A DNA stretch of 64,000 bases from Streptomyces sp. APSN-46.1 (GTDB lineage: Bacteria > Actinomycetota > Actinomycetes > Streptomycetales > Streptomycetaceae), in assembly GCF_022815725.1 (NCBI RefSeq), contig NZ_JALGRF010000015.1:102048-166047 (forward strand). The letters are read 5' to 3'. Positions 16,614-25,903 of this stretch are shown piece after piece. Under the pieces are notes generated by a model that worked only from the letters and a program-made list of their open reading frames with translations, was not told the DNA's origin and ran no database searches. Position numbers and translations under genes: made by a program. Positions within the stretch are counted from its first letter, which is position 1. The number at the start of each line of letters is the position of its first letter.

Positions 16614-17279
16614 TTGCGTATTCCTGCGCGCGCGGTATGCACAGCGATCCGTGACGACATTGTCTCCGGGGTCTTCGGGCCGGGCAGCAGGCTGACCGAG
16701 GAGGTGCTGGCCCGGCGGTACGGAGTCTCCCGCGTCCCCGTCCGCGAGGCGCTGCGGACCCTGGAGTCCGAGGGGTTCGTCACCACCCGGCGCCACGCGG
16801 GCGCCTGTGTGGCCGAGCCGACCGAACAGGAGGCCGCGGATCTCCTGGAGGTACGGATGCTGCTGGAGCCCCTCGCGGCCGCCAGGGCCGCCCGCCGGCG
16901 CACCGAGGCGCACCTGAAAGTGCTGCGCGGGCTGGTCAGACTGGGCCAGGAGCGGGCCAGGCGGGGTCAGGGCGAGGACCTGCGGGCCCTGGGCGGCTGG
17001 TTCCACGAGACGCTCGCCCAGGCCTCCGGCAGTCCCGGGCTGATCGCGCTGCTGACGCAGATGCGGCACAAGGTGGCCTGGATGTACTCCGTGGAGGCCC
17101 CGGCGCGGCCCGTGGAGTCCTGGGCCGAACACGGCGCGATCGTGGACGCGGTGGCGCGGGGCGACGCCGAACGGGCGCGGTCGCTCACCGCGATACACGC
17201 GGACCGGGCGGCGGGCGCGCACCGGATCCGGGTGAGGACTTCGCAACCTGCCGTAAACATGTCGAGCGGCCCGCATTAA
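16614..17279 (+). CDS. GntR family transcriptional regulator (FadR/FCD type)
   Basis: A 221-residue DNA-binding regulator. The N-terminal winged helix has LTEEVLARRYGVSRVPVREA and LESEGFV, the GntR signature. The C-terminal region is all-helical and of the FCD ligand-binding type with WFHETLAQASGSP and metal-site histidines (WFHE, EHGAIVDA). The TTG start at 16614 has GGAGG at 16602-16606. Downstream, on the opposite strand, lies ptsH. FCD-type GntR proteins usually respond to carboxylic acids or sugar acids; the ligand here is unknown. The gap after the gene (17280-17417) has repeated CGCCGATTTTCC motifs but no gene. Confidence 0.88.
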   Translation: MRIPARAVCTAIRDDIVSGVFGPGSRLTEEVLARRYGVSRVPVREALRTLESEGFVTTRRHAGACVAEPTEQEAADLLEVRMLLEPLAAARAARRRTEAHLKVLRGLVRLGQERARRGQGEDLRALGGWFHETLAQASGSPGLIALLTQMRHKVAWMYSVEAPARPVESWAEHGAIVDAVARGDAERARSLTAIHADRAAGAHRIRVRTSQPAVNMSSGPH

Positions 17280-17417
17280 CAAAAGCCGTATACAAAGGAC
17301 GGATATTCGTGCGGCGCCCGGAAGATATTCTCGGGGGCATTCCGATGCGCTCCGCGCTGCGCCGATTTTCCTCGCACCACCACGCCGATTTTCCGCTGCG
17401 CCGCTTTTCATAAACAC

Positions 17418-17457
17418 CCGAGCCGTGGCCCCCGGTGTTCCGGGGGCCACGGCTCGG
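17418..17457. terminator. Bidirectional terminator between gntR and ptsH
   Basis: CCGAGCCGTGGCCCCCGG pairs perfectly with 17440-17457 across a TGTT loop, giving an 18-bp GC-rich stem. It lies between the convergent GntR and ptsH genes and can serve both. Confidence 0.85.
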
Positions 17458-17488
17458 TCGCGCGAACGCGGGGGGTGAACCCGAAGGG

Positions 17489-17770
17489 TCAGACGGTCTC
17501 CGGGAGCTCCGAGAGGCCCTCGGCGACCAGCTTCGCGAGGCGGTCCAGAGCGGCCTCCGCGCCGTCGGCGTCGGAGGCGAGGACGATCTCCTCGCCGCCC
17601 TGGGCGCCGAGGCCCAGAACCGCCAGCATGGAAGCGGCGTTGACGGGGTCGCCGCCGGCCTTCGCGATGGTCACCGGGACGCCGGAAGCGGTCGTCGCGC
17701 GGACGAAGATCGAGGCGGGACGAGCGTGCAGGCCCTCGGCCCAGCCGACGTTGACGCGGCGCTCTGCCAT
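17489..17770 (-). CDS. ptsH: Phosphocarrier protein HPr
   Basis: A 93-residue HPr, the general phosphocarrier of the sugar phosphotransferase system. It accepts phosphate from enzyme I on His15 (in AEGLHARPAS) and passes it to sugar-specific IIA proteins. The regulatory serine region reads NAASMLAVLGLGA (Ser47). Length and motif spacing match the family exactly. It stands alone as a single gene, as ptsH does in S. coelicolor, and is flanked by a convergent GntR gene and a divergent acetyltransferase gene. Confidence 0.95.
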   Translation of the reverse strand: MAERRVNVGWAEGLHARPASIFVRATTASGVPVTIAKAGGDPVNAASMLAVLGLGAQGGEEIVLASDADGAEAALDRLAKLVAEGLSELPETV

Positions 17771-17955
17771 GGTGATGCCCTTCAGGTTCTTACGGTTGTC
17801 TAGACCAGTCTCTCACGGCACCCGGAATGCTCCGACCGACCTTCGGCCCCCGTCTGCCGCCGCTCGACCTACCCCAGCTTGCACTGATTTGCCCCAGGTC
17901 GCCGCATGCGCCGCGCGGGCACCGTCCGGCCGGTCCTGGCCTTAAGGTGACCCCC

Positions 17956-20865
17956 ATGACGACCGAGTCGGACCCTTCGTACCCGGCCCACTGGGAAGCG
18001 GACGTGGTGCTGCGCGACGGCGGCACGGCCCGTATCCGGCCGATCACCACCGAGGACGCGGACCGGCTGGTCAGCTTCTACGAGCAGGTCTCCGACGAGT
18101 CGAAGTACTACCGGTTCTTCGCCCCCTATCCGCGGCTCTCCGACCGCGACGTGCACCGCTTCACGCACCACGACTACGTGGACCGGGTCGGCCTCGCGGC
18201 CACCATCGGCGGAGAGTTCATCGGCACCGTCCGCTACGACCGGATCGGCGCCGACGGCCGGCCGGCCTCCGCGCCCGCCGACGAGGCCGAGGTCGCGTTC
18301 CTCGTCCAGGACGCCCACCAGGGCCGCGGCGTGGCCTCCGCCCTGCTCGAACACATCGGTGCGGTGGCCCGCGAGCGCGGCATCCGGCGGTTCGCCGCCG
18401 AAGTGCTGCCCGCCAACAGCAAGATGATCAAAGTCTTCACGGATGTCGGCTACCAGCAGAAGCGCAGCTTCGAGGACGGCTCCGTCCACCTCACGCTCGA
18501 CCTCGAACCCACCGCCGAGTCCCTCGCCGTGCAGCGCGCCCGTGAGCAGCGCGCCGAGGCCCGCTCCGTGCAGCGCCTGCTGGCCCCCGGCTCGGTGGCG
18601 GTGATCGGAGTCAGCCGCTCCGGCGCGGGCGTCGGCGCGGCGGTCCTGCGCAACCTGCGCGACAGCGGCTTCCACGGGCACCTCTACGCGGTCAACGAGC
18701 TGGTCTCCGCCGATCTGCTGGACGGCGTACGGGCCTACCGCGCGCTCGCGGACATCGGAGCCCCGGTCGACCTGGCCGTGATCGCCGTCCCCGCCGAGCG
18801 GGTCCCCGAGGTGGTCGCGGCATGTGGTGAGCACGGGGTGCAGGGGCTCGTCGTACTGTCCGCCGGATACGGGGAGAGCGGACCGGAGGGAACGGCTCGG
18901 CAGCGCGAACTCGTCCGGCTGGCACGGTCGTACGGGATGCGGCTGATCGGCCCGAACGCGTTCGGGGTGATCAACACGGCCCCGGAGGTGGAGCTCAACG
19001 CCTCGCTGGCCCCGGCCCCCGCGCCGGCCCGCGGCCGGATCGGGCTGTTCACCCAGTCCGGGGCGATCGGCATCGCGCTGCTCTCCGCGCTGGTCCGGCG
19101 CGGCGAGGGGCTGTCCTCCTTCGTCTCGGCGGGCAACCGGGCGGACGTCTCGGGAAACGACATCCTCCAGTACTGGTACGAGGACGAGGCGACGGACGTC
19201 GCGCTGCTGTACCTGGAAACCCTGGGCAACCCCCGGAAGTTCACCCGGCTCGCCCGCCGGACGGCGGTGGTGAAGCCGGTGGTGGTGGCGAAGGGCGGCC
19301 GCCACACCCCGGCCGGGCACGTGGTCCCCGGGACCCGGCTGTCGGACGGCACCGTCTCGGCGCTGCTGCGGCAGGCGGGGGTCATCCGGGTCGACACGGT
19401 CACGGAGCTCGTGGACGTGGGGCTGCTGCTGGCCTCGCAGCCGCTGCCGGCGGGGCCGCGGGTGGCGATCCTCGGGAACTCGGAGTCGTTGGGGGTGCTG
19501 GCGTACGACGCCTGCCTGACGGAGCGGTTGCGGCCGTCGGCCCCGCTCGACCTGACGACGGACGCCTCCCCCGAGGACTTCAGGGCCGCGCTGAGCGCCG
19601 CGCTCGCCGCCGACACCAACGACGCGGTCATCGTGACGGCGATCCCGGGCGTGAGCGAGTACGCGCTGGCCGACGACCTGGCCGACGCGCTGCGGGAGGC
19701 GGTGGCCGAGCACCCCGGCAAGCCGGTGGCGGTGGTGCACGTGGAACTCGGCGCCCTCGCCGACGCCCTCTCCCCGGGGGCCGCCCCGGCCGGGCCCGCC
19801 GCGTGGGGCCTCGCGCAGCCCCCCGGCCCGCCGGCCGCCGCCGTCCCGCCGACGGTGACGCCGGCGTCGGCGCCCGCGCCGAAGCCCGCGTCCGCGCCGA
19901 CTCCGACGTCCCCGCCGGCGCCGGTGGCGGCTCCGGCCTCGACACCGACCCCGGCGGCCCCGACGCCCCCGCCCCCCTCCGGCGCCGGGCAGGAGCGCCG
20001 GATCCCCACGTACCCCGCGGCCGAGCGCGCCGTACGCGCCGTCGCCGAGGCCGTCCGGTACGGCCAGTGGCGCCGGGTCAACGCCGACGCCGGCCAGGTC
20101 CCCGAGTACGAGGACATCGACGAGAGCGGGGCCGCCGCCCAGCTCGCCCGCCTGCTGGCCGGCGTCGCGGAGGCCGACGTGCTGATCCTGGACGACGCCG
20201 ACGCGCGCGTGCTCCTCGGGCGCTACGGGATCCGGGTCCTGCGCACCCTCCCCGCCCCCACCGCCGGGGCAGCCGCGCGGGCGGCCGAGATCCTCGGCTA
20301 CCCCGTGGCCCTCAAGACCACCGCCCCGCACCTGCGCCACCGCGCGGACCTGGGCGGCGTACGGCTGGACCTGACCACCGAGGCCGAGCTGCGGAGGTCC
20401 TACGAAGAGCTCGCCGAGTCGCTCGGTACGCCGGCCGAGCTCCAGCCGGTCGTGCAGGCCATGGTCCCCCGCGGGGTCGACACCGTCGTCCGTTCCGTCA
20501 TCGACCCCGCCGCGGGCGCCGTCCTCTCCTTCGGGCTCGCCGGTGTCGCCTCCGAGCTGCTCGGCGACACCGCCCACCGCCTGGTCCCGGCCACCGACCG
20601 CGACGTGGCCGCCCTGATCCGCTCCATCCGCACCGCGCCCCTGCTCTTCGGCTGGCGCGGCAGCGAACCCGTGGACACCCCTGCCCTGGAGGATCTGCTC
20701 CTGCGGCTCTCCCGCCTCGTCGACGACCACCCCGAGGTGGTCGGGGTGTCCCTGGAGCCCGTCGTCGTCGCCACCGAGGGGCTCTCCGTACTGAGTGCCA
20801 CGGTCAGCGTCGCCCACCCGCCGGCCCGCACGGACCTCGGCCCGCGCACGCTCCCCAGTTACTGA
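17956..20865 (+). CDS. GNAT acetyltransferase / ADP-forming acyl-CoA synthetase-like fusion (Pat type)
   Basis: A 969-residue protein. An N-terminal GNAT domain (about residues 15-180) has the acetyl-CoA loop DAHQGRGVASALLEH. It is followed by CoA-binding and ligase-like domains of the NDP-forming acyl-CoA synthetase family (about 200-600), a Pro/Ala-rich flexible linker (about 605-690) and an ATP-grasp domain (about 740-965). This is the make-up of the Pat protein lysine acetyltransferases, which control acetyl-CoA synthetase and other enzymes. Active ligases of this family phosphorylate a histidine; whether this protein retains ligase activity cannot be judged here. The ATG at 17956 is chosen because it starts right at the GNAT domain. 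Confidence 0.88.
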   Translation: MTTESDPSYPAHWEADVVLRDGGTARIRPITTEDADRLVSFYEQVSDESKYYRFFAPYPRLSDRDVHRFTHHDYVDRVGLAATIGGEFIGTVRYDRIGADGRPASAPADEAEVAFLVQDAHQGRGVASALLEHIGAVARERGIRRFAAEVLPANSKMIKVFTDVGYQQKRSFEDGSVHLTLDLEPTAESLAVQRAREQRAEARSVQRLLAPGSVAVIGVSRSGAGVGAAVLRNLRDSGFHGHLYAVNELVSADLLDGVRAYRALADIGAPVDLAVIAVPAERVPEVVAACGEHGVQGLVVLSAGYGESGPEGTARQRELVRLARSYGMRLIGPNAFGVINTAPEVELNASLAPAPAPARGRIGLFTQSGAIGIALLSALVRRGEGLSSFVSAGNRADVSGNDILQYWYEDEATDVALLYLETLGNPRKFTRLARRTAVVKPVVVAKGGRHTPAGHVVPGTRLSDGTVSALLRQAGVIRVDTVTELVDVGLLLASQPLPAGPRVAILGNSESLGVLAYDACLTERLRPSAPLDLTTDASPEDFRAALSAALAADTNDAVIVTAIPGVSEYALADDLADALREAVAEHPGKPVAVVHVELGALADALSPGAAPAGPAAWGLAQPPGPPAAAVPPTVTPASAPAPKPASAPTPTSPPAPVAAPASTPTPAAPTPPPPSGAGQERRIPTYPAAERAVRAVAEAVRYGQWRRVNADAGQVPEYEDIDESGAAAQLARLLAGVAEADVLILDDADARVLLGRYGIRVLRTLPAPTAGAAARAAEILGYPVALKTTAPHLRHRADLGGVRLDLTTEAELRRSYEELAESLGTPAELQPVVQAMVPRGVDTVVRSVIDPAAGAVLSFGLAGVASELLGDTAHRLVPATDRDVAALIRSIRTAPLLFGWRGSEPVDTPALEDLLLRLSRLVDDHPEVVGVSLEPVVVATEGLSVLSATVSVAHPPARTDLGPRTLPSY

Positions 20866-20935
20866 GCGGTCTCGAGTCACCAAGCGGTCTCGGGGCGAGC
20901 CCGGGGTGCCCCGGACGGGCCTTAGGATGGACCTC

Positions 20936-21535
20936 ATGGCGAAATCCGGTACGACGACCCAGGGGCTGCGCGCGGCGATCGAGCGCAGCGGCTACTACCC
21001 AGCCCTCGTGGCCGAGGCCGTGGAGGCCGCGGTCGGCGGCGAGCCGATCTCGTCGTACCTGGTCCACCAGGAGACCACCTTCGACTCCAACGAGGTCCGC
21101 CGGCACGTCACCGTCCTGGTCCTCACCGGCAACCGGTTCATCGTGAGCCACACCGACGAGCAGGCCGCCGACGCCGGGTCCCCTTCCCCGTACGCGACCA
21201 CGTCCACCGAGTCGGTCAAGATCGCCAGCATCTCCTCCGTGGTGCTCAGCCGCGTCGTCGCCAACCCGGAGTCGTACACCCCCGGCACCCTGCCCCGCGA
21301 GGTCGTCCTGACCATCGGCTGGGGCGCGGTCTCGCGCATCGACCTGGAGCCGGCCGCCTGCGGCGACCCGAACTGCGACTCCGACCACGGCTACACCGGC
21401 AACTCCACCGCCGACGACCTCAGCCTGCGGGTGAGCGAGGCGGGCGACGGCCCCGAGGCCGTCCGCCAGACCCTCCTCTTCGCGCAGTCGCTCTCCGAGG
21501 CCACCGCGGCCACGTCCGCCGCCACCGCCCGCTGA
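20936..21535 (+). CDS. Conserved actinobacterial protein (DUF5998 type)
   Basis: A 199-residue protein of unknown function, recognised as the DUF5998-type family conserved in actinobacteria. It contains a cysteine-bearing segment ACGDPNCDSDHGYTG that could bind a metal, and no signal peptide or membrane helix. The ATG at 20936 is preferred; an ATG at 20927 is possible. It overlaps the next gene by one base (TGATG), which indicates translational coupling and a functional link with the phosphodiesterase. No catalytic motif is evident. Confidence 0.8.
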   Translation: MAKSGTTTQGLRAAIERSGYYPALVAEAVEAAVGGEPISSYLVHQETTFDSNEVRRHVTVLVLTGNRFIVSHTDEQAADAGSPSPYATTSTESVKIASISSVVLSRVVANPESYTPGTLPREVVLTIGWGAVSRIDLEPAACGDPNCDSDHGYTGNSTADDLSLRVSEAGDGPEAVRQTLLFAQSLSEATAATSAATAR

Positions 21536-22737
21536 TGTCCTACACCGCCCCGGCGAACTGGGACGAACCGGAGCTCCTCGACCTCACCGGGGCCCCCGTC
21601 CCCCAGTACGGCACCGGCTCGCTCGCCGACCTGCTGCCGACCCTCGTGGCCGGCCAGGGCGTAGCCGGCTGCACCGCCACGATCGCCGAGCTGAGCCCCG
21701 CCGACCGCAACTGCGTGTTCCTGATCGACGGCATGGGCTGGGAGCAGCTCAAGGCCCACCCGGACGAGGCCCCGTACCTGGCCTCCCTGCTCGGCAGCTC
21801 GCGCGGCGGCACCGGCCTCCCGATCACCTCGGGTTTCCCGGCGACCACCGCCACCTCGCTGGCCTCCGTCGGCACCGGCCTGCCGCCCTCCCGCCACGGC
21901 CTGCCCGGCTATACGGTGCGCAACCCGGCCTCCGGCGAGCTGATGAACCAGCTCCGCTGGCAGCCGTGGACCGCGCCGAAGCCCTGGCAGCCGTACCCGA
22001 CGGTGTTCCAGCTCGCGGACGCGGCCGGGGTGCACACCGCCCAGGTGTCCGCGCCCGCCTTCCAGTCCACCCCGCTCACCAAGATCGCGCTGAGCGGCGG
22101 CACCTTCCACGGCCGGATGACCGGCGAGGAGCGGATGGACCTCGCGGCGATCCAGCTCGCCGCCGGGGAACGCTCGCTCGTGTACACGTACTACAGCGAA
22201 CTCGACGGAGCCGGCCACCGGCACGGCGTGGACTCCGACGCCTGGCGCGGCCAGCTGATGCACGTCGACCGCCTGGTGCGGCGGCTCGCGGAGCAGCTGC
22301 CGCCGCGCACCGCGCTGTACGTGACCTCCGACCACGGCATGGTCGACATCCCCTTCGACGAGGACGCGCGGATCGACTTCGACGAGGACTGGGAGCTGGG
22401 CGCGGGCGTCGCCCTGCTCGGCGGCGAGGGCCGGGCGCGGCACGTGTACGCGGTGCCGGGCGCGGAGACCGACGTACTGACCGTGTGGCGTGAGGTGCTC
22501 GGCGACCGGTTCTGGGTCGCGAGCCGCGAAGAGGCCCTGGAACTGGGCTGGTTCGGGACGCCGGGGGAGTGCGACGAGCGGGTGCTCGGGCGGATCGGGG
22601 ACGTCGTCGCGGCGGCCCACGCGGATGTCGCGATCACCGCGTCGCGCAAGGAGCCCAACGAATCGGCGCTCGCCGGAATGCACGGCTCCATGACCGCGGC
22701 CGAGCAGCTGGTCCCGCTGCTCGAAGTCCGCTCCTGA
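21535..22737 (+). CDS. Alkaline phosphatase superfamily phosphodiesterase/pyrophosphatase
   Basis: A 400-residue enzyme of the nucleotide pyrophosphatase/phosphodiesterase branch. Metal-binding and nucleophile regions are visible: VFLIDGMGWEQ near the N terminus, GFPATTATSLASVGTG with the likely nucleophilic Thr, YYSELDGAGHRHG, and TSDHGMVDIP. No signal peptide is seen, so it probably works in the cytoplasm. Its start codon overlaps the stop of the DUF5998-type gene. The substrate, a nucleotide or other phosphodiester, is unknown. Confidence 0.85.
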   Translation: MSYTAPANWDEPELLDLTGAPVPQYGTGSLADLLPTLVAGQGVAGCTATIAELSPADRNCVFLIDGMGWEQLKAHPDEAPYLASLLGSSRGGTGLPITSGFPATTATSLASVGTGLPPSRHGLPGYTVRNPASGELMNQLRWQPWTAPKPWQPYPTVFQLADAAGVHTAQVSAPAFQSTPLTKIALSGGTFHGRMTGEERMDLAAIQLAAGERSLVYTYYSELDGAGHRHGVDSDAWRGQLMHVDRLVRRLAEQLPPRTALYVTSDHGMVDIPFDEDARIDFDEDWELGAGVALLGGEGRARHVYAVPGAETDVLTVWREVLGDRFWVASREEALELGWFGTPGECDERVLGRIGDVVAAAHADVAITASRKEPNESALAGMHGSMTAAEQLVPLLEVRS

Positions 22738-22825
22738 CCCTCCAGCTCCGCCAACTCCTCCAGCTTCGCCAGTCCCTTCCGCGCTGCACCCGACTGCGTA
22801 CGACCCGAAAGGTCCCGTTCTCCCC

Positions 22826-23476
22826 ATGCCCGAATTGGTATTTTTCTCCGGCACCATGGATTGCGGGAAGAGTACGCTGGCCCTCCAGATCGGGCACAAC
22901 CGGTCGGCGCGCGGCCTCCAGGGCGTGATCTTCACCCGCGACGACCGGGCGGGCGAGGGCAAGCTCTCCTCCCGCCTCGGTCTGGTGACGGAGGCGGTCG
23001 AGGCCGGTGAGGGCATGGACCTGTACGCGTACCTCGTCGGCCAGCTCTCGGCGGGCGGCAAGGCGGACTACGTGATCGTGGACGAGGCCCAGTTCCTGGC
23101 CCCGGAGCAGATCGACCAGTTGGCGCGCATCGTGGACGACCTCGACATGGACGTCTTCGCCTTCGGCATCACGACGGACTTCCGCACGAAGCTCTTCCCC
23201 GGCTCGCAGCGCCTCATCGAACTCGCCGACCGCATCGATCAGCTCCAGGTCGAGGCCCTGTGCTGGTGCGGCGCCCGCGCCACCCACAACGCCCGTACGA
23301 TAGATGGCGAGATGGTGGTGGAGGGCGCCCAGGTCGTCGTCGGCGACGTCAACCGTCCGGCGGAGGAGATCGGTTACGAGGTCCTCTGCCGCCGCCACCA
23401 CCGCAAGCGGATGACCTCGGCCGCGGCCCACGCAGGCGCCCTCTCCCCGGACGTCCTCCCGGTCAACCACGCCTGA
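22826..23476 (+). CDS. tdk: Thymidine kinase
   Basis: A 216-residue type II (TK1-like) thymidine kinase, phosphorylating thymidine to dTMP in salvage. The P-loop FSGTMDCGKST is at residues 7-17, the DEAQFL motif supplies the catalytic glutamate, and paired cysteines (LCWCGA and VLCRRHH) form the zinc site of the lasso domain. Length is normal. It lies 88 bp after the phosphodiesterase gene and is the last recognisable core gene before the variable zone. Confidence 0.93.
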   Translation: MPELVFFSGTMDCGKSTLALQIGHNRSARGLQGVIFTRDDRAGEGKLSSRLGLVTEAVEAGEGMDLYAYLVGQLSAGGKADYVIVDEAQFLAPEQIDQLARIVDDLDMDVFAFGITTDFRTKLFPGSQRLIELADRIDQLQVEALCWCGARATHNARTIDGEMVVEGAQVVVGDVNRPAEEIGYEVLCRRHHRKRMTSAAAHAGALSPDVLPVNHA

Positions 23477-23599
23477 CCGTCCTCCTCGGTGCCCGGTCAG
23501 CAGCGGCTATCCAAGGGAGAGTGCCTGCATGCCGTGATTGCGGGTGGGGCTGGTCGGCGTAGTTCAGCTCCTGTTCGATGCTCCGAGGGGTGCTTCAGC

Positions 23600-23878
23600 T
23601 CAGGTGCGGCGTGCTGAGAGCTGATGTCGAGCCGAGAGCCAGACGCTCTCGAACTGCTCCGCCGTGAGCCGTTCCGGCACGTAGCCGTCCCACTCCGACA
23701 CCGGTGACTCGGCGGTGATGCCGTACCAAGTGTCGGAGTCCGTGTCCCGGGCGGCGGCGATGGGCCGCAGCTCAGCCCCTTGGAGCTCGACCTGCCTGGT
23801 CACCCACCCGTCGTCGCCGATCTCGAAGTAGAACCAGGTGTCTTCTTCGTCCCAGTAGCTGCGGAACCATCGCCTCAT
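23600..23878 (-). CDS. Small hypothetical protein
   Basis: A 92-residue acidic, aromatic-rich protein starting MRRWFRSYWDEEDTWFYFE. I recognise it as a type often found in Streptomyces, but its function is unknown. The ATG at 23878 is preferred over upstream in-frame ATGs because homologous proteins begin with this segment, as far as I recall. It lies 7 bp downstream of the next minus-strand gene, so the two are probably co-transcribed. Confidence 0.6.
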   Translation of the reverse strand: MRRWFRSYWDEEDTWFYFEIGDDGWVTRQVELQGAELRPIAAARDTDSDTWYGITAESPVSEWDGYVPERLTAEQFESVWLSARHQLSARRT

Positions 23879-23885
23879 CGGTCCA

Positions 23886-24191
23886 TCATCGCCTGGGCTC
23901 CTCATTGGCTGCGCGGAGCTCCACAGCGGCCACCACCTGGTCATGGGCCTGGACCTCCGGACGTCGTGCGGCACTGCTCAGCACGATGGTCTTGGCCTCG
24001 GCCAGCGAGTGCGGGCCAGCCCCCAGCAGTTCCCGGGTGACGAGGATGGCGTCCAGAACCCATACTCGGCGCTGGCCGAGGAAGTGCTGTACGGCGTCCA
24101 TGCCTTCAGCCGTGGCGAGCAGCGGGCGGCACTCCTCGGTGAGCTCGCGTACGTGGTTCCAGCGTTCCGGAGTCATCCCGTGTGGCTTCAT
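23886..24191 (-). CDS. Small hypothetical protein
   Basis: A 101-residue, mostly helical soluble protein with no recognised domain (contains VLDAILVTRELLGAG). It starts one base after the stop of the upstream gene and ends 7 bp before the next, so it is the middle member of a three-gene minus-strand unit. Codon use is normal for Streptomyces. Confidence 0.6.
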   Translation of the reverse strand: MKPHGMTPERWNHVRELTEECRPLLATAEGMDAVQHFLGQRRVWVLDAILVTRELLGAGPHSLAEAKTIVLSSAARRPEVQAHDQVVAAVELRAANEEPRR

Positions 24192-24192
24192 G

Positions 24193-24645
24193 TCAGTGGA
24201 ACCAGACGACGAGGCGGACGTTCTCCGGGCCGTGGAGCTCGCCGAGGGTCCGCATCACGGTCCAGACCGGGCCCCAGTGCGTTTCGTCTCCCGCGACCGA
24301 CTGTCGGCCGCGTGTACCGGAGTGATCGGTCTCCTGCCAGTCTGCGGAGGCCGGCTCGGCCCAGGTGATCCACGTAGTCCCATGGACGTCAGGGGGGCCA
24401 CCGTACGAGGCGAAGTCGGCGAGCAGTCCCTCGGACGCGTCATCCGGTATGCCGCGGCCCTCAGTCAGGGGCCGGAACCCGAAGGTGTTGCGTACCCCGA
24501 AGAGGCAAGCGAGGGCGTCGTAGGCGTTGCCGTTGTTGAGGAGGAAGAGATCGATGCCGACCTGCCACACGGAGTCCTCGTCGTCCGGGCCCCAGATGCG
24601 GGCGCCCGGCCTGCACTCGATCATTCCGCTCACGTCTGTGGACAT
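24193..24645 (-). CDS. Hypothetical protein
   Basis: A 150-residue soluble protein rich in Trp, Gly and Asp, with segments such as VGIDLFLLNNGNAYDALACL and GPPDVHGTTWITWAEP. No catalytic motif or known domain was recognised. It is the first gene of a tight three-gene unit with the two smaller hypothetical genes downstream. The unit has no obvious link to the NRPS cluster. Confidence 0.6.
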   Translation of the reverse strand: MSTDVSGMIECRPGARIWGPDDEDSVWQVGIDLFLLNNGNAYDALACLFGVRNTFGFRPLTEGRGIPDDASEGLLADFASYGGPPDVHGTTWITWAEPASADWQETDHSGTRGRQSVAGDETHWGPVWTVMRTLGELHGPENVRLVVWFH

Positions 24646-24688
24646 GCCGGGATTCTGCCTGGCGGAAGTATGCTCCGTCGCCTCTGTT

Positions 24689-25108
24689 TCACAGCCGCCT
24701 TTCCCACCAGGGCAGATGGACCGGGGCGAAGGGGTTGTTCAGGGTGCCGGTGAGCACGCGCGCGTCGTGTGGTGCGACGAGGCTGAGAAGTCTTCGGCGG
24801 GCCCGCTTACGAAGAGTTCGGAGCGCGTGCTCGATCAAGGTCCGGGGGTGGCAGTCGCCCTGATACCAGTCGTCGTGCCGGTCGGCGTAGTAGGGATCAA
24901 AGAGATGGGACGGAGGCCGACGCTTGGGACGGCTCCAGTAGTGGACGGCGTGGGCGACCTCGCCCTGGGGCAGAGCGTGGCGGCGCTCGAACTGAGCGAT
25001 CTCACGGTTCGCCGAGGGTGAGAGCCCGCGGATCACGGCCGGCGTGCCGGGTCGCCGGTGGTGCAGGCGGAGTTGACCTCGGATCTCGCCCGGTGAGCGG
25101 CGAGGCAT
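24689..25108 (-). CDS. Hypothetical protein, Arg/His-rich
   Basis: A 139-residue basic protein with FERRHALPQGEVAHAVHYW and HLFDPYYADRHDDWYQGDCH. The pattern of conserved-looking aromatic and acidic residues suggests a real protein rather than a chance frame, but no function is recognised. It is separated from the downstream three-gene unit by 43 bp. Confidence 0.55.
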   Translation of the reverse strand: MPRRSPGEIRGQLRLHHRRPGTPAVIRGLSPSANREIAQFERRHALPQGEVAHAVHYWSRPKRRPPSHLFDPYYADRHDDWYQGDCHPRTLIEHALRTLRKRARRRLLSLVAPHDARVLTGTLNNPFAPVHLPWWERRL

Positions 25109-25171
25109 ACAGACTTCCCACAGGGGTTGGAAACTTGGCGGAGTGCGCGGTAGATCACGATCGGGGCTGGT

Positions 25172-25483
25172 TCAACCCGTCGGCAGTTCCACCCACTCCA
25201 GGAGCGCCGCCACTGCGTCGGCGACATCCAGTTGGGTTCGTAGGTCACGATGCTCAGGGTGGGCCTGCCCGCGTGCGACGTCGGCGTAGTCCAGTTCTGC
25301 TTCGCCGCTGTCCCAGACCGTGATCGTGGCCAGGCGGGTCTCGGACTCCAGAGTCAGCCAGGTGCTGGCCTTGCTGCGGCCGTCGTCCGGTGACCTGCCG
25401 AGGTCGCAGTTGATCCCTTCTGTTTGGAGATCCGCCGCGTGCTCGGTCAGCCAAGTGGTGAGCTTCTGAGGGAGGTTGGTCAC
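25172..25483 (-). CDS. Hypothetical protein
   Basis: A 103-residue acidic protein starting at a GTG (VTNLPQKLTTWLTEHAADLQ) that overlaps the upstream gene's stop by 4 bp (GTGA). It looks like an immunity- or partner-type small soluble protein (TWLTLESETRLATITVWDSG), though no family was recognised. The overlap with its neighbour points to a two-gene unit. Confidence 0.6.
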   Translation of the reverse strand: MTNLPQKLTTWLTEHAADLQTEGINCDLGRSPDDGRSKASTWLTLESETRLATITVWDSGEAELDYADVARGQAHPEHRDLRTQLDVADAVAALLEWVELPTG

Positions 25484-25842
25484 GACGCGTCCGTCGGTAG
25501 GATGCGCGCCGGATCGGAGGCTCCGAAGAAGAAGGCGAGGCTGCTTGGGGCGCCAGAATCTTCGTTGCCGGTGGCCCAGCCGACCGCCGCGGAGATCACG
25601 TAGTCCGTGCGGCCGTCCGAGCTCTCCAGGATGTGGACGCGGTCGCTGTGGGCGGATGCTCCGGCGTGCGCCACGATCCGTGAGTGCTCCTTGGTGGTGG
25701 CGCATCGGATGAGGGGGCCGTTGTAACCCATCCCGGTCCGTATCGCCCTGGCGGGCTTGAAGAGCACAGACTCTCCCCGCTGGCGGATGAAGCGATGATC
25801 AAGGGGCGCTTGTAGCACCGCGCCTATTGAAGCCCACCGCAT
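25480..25842 (-). CDS. Hypothetical protein, possibly 5'-disrupted
   Basis: The convincing part is the C-terminal roughly 105 residues, containing RIVAHAGASAHSDRVHILES and SSLAFFFGASDPARI. The start is uncertain: an ATG at 25842 gives 120 residues, one at 25731 gives 83. Upstream of about 25843 the frame turns into low-quality sequence next to a transposase remnant, so the original 5' end may have been lost. It overlaps the 25172-25483 gene by 4 bp. Confidence 0.5.
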   Translation of the reverse strand: MRWASIGAVLQAPLDHRFIRQRGESVLFKPARAIRTGMGYNGPLIRCATTKEHSRIVAHAGASAHSDRVHILESSDGRTDYVISAAVGWATGNEDSGAPSSLAFFFGASDPARILPTDAS

Positions 25843-25903
25843 GTGAGGTGGGGAGGCTTGGGTTGGCCGATCGGATGGCGGGATCCGAGGCGGAGGTGTT
25901 CTG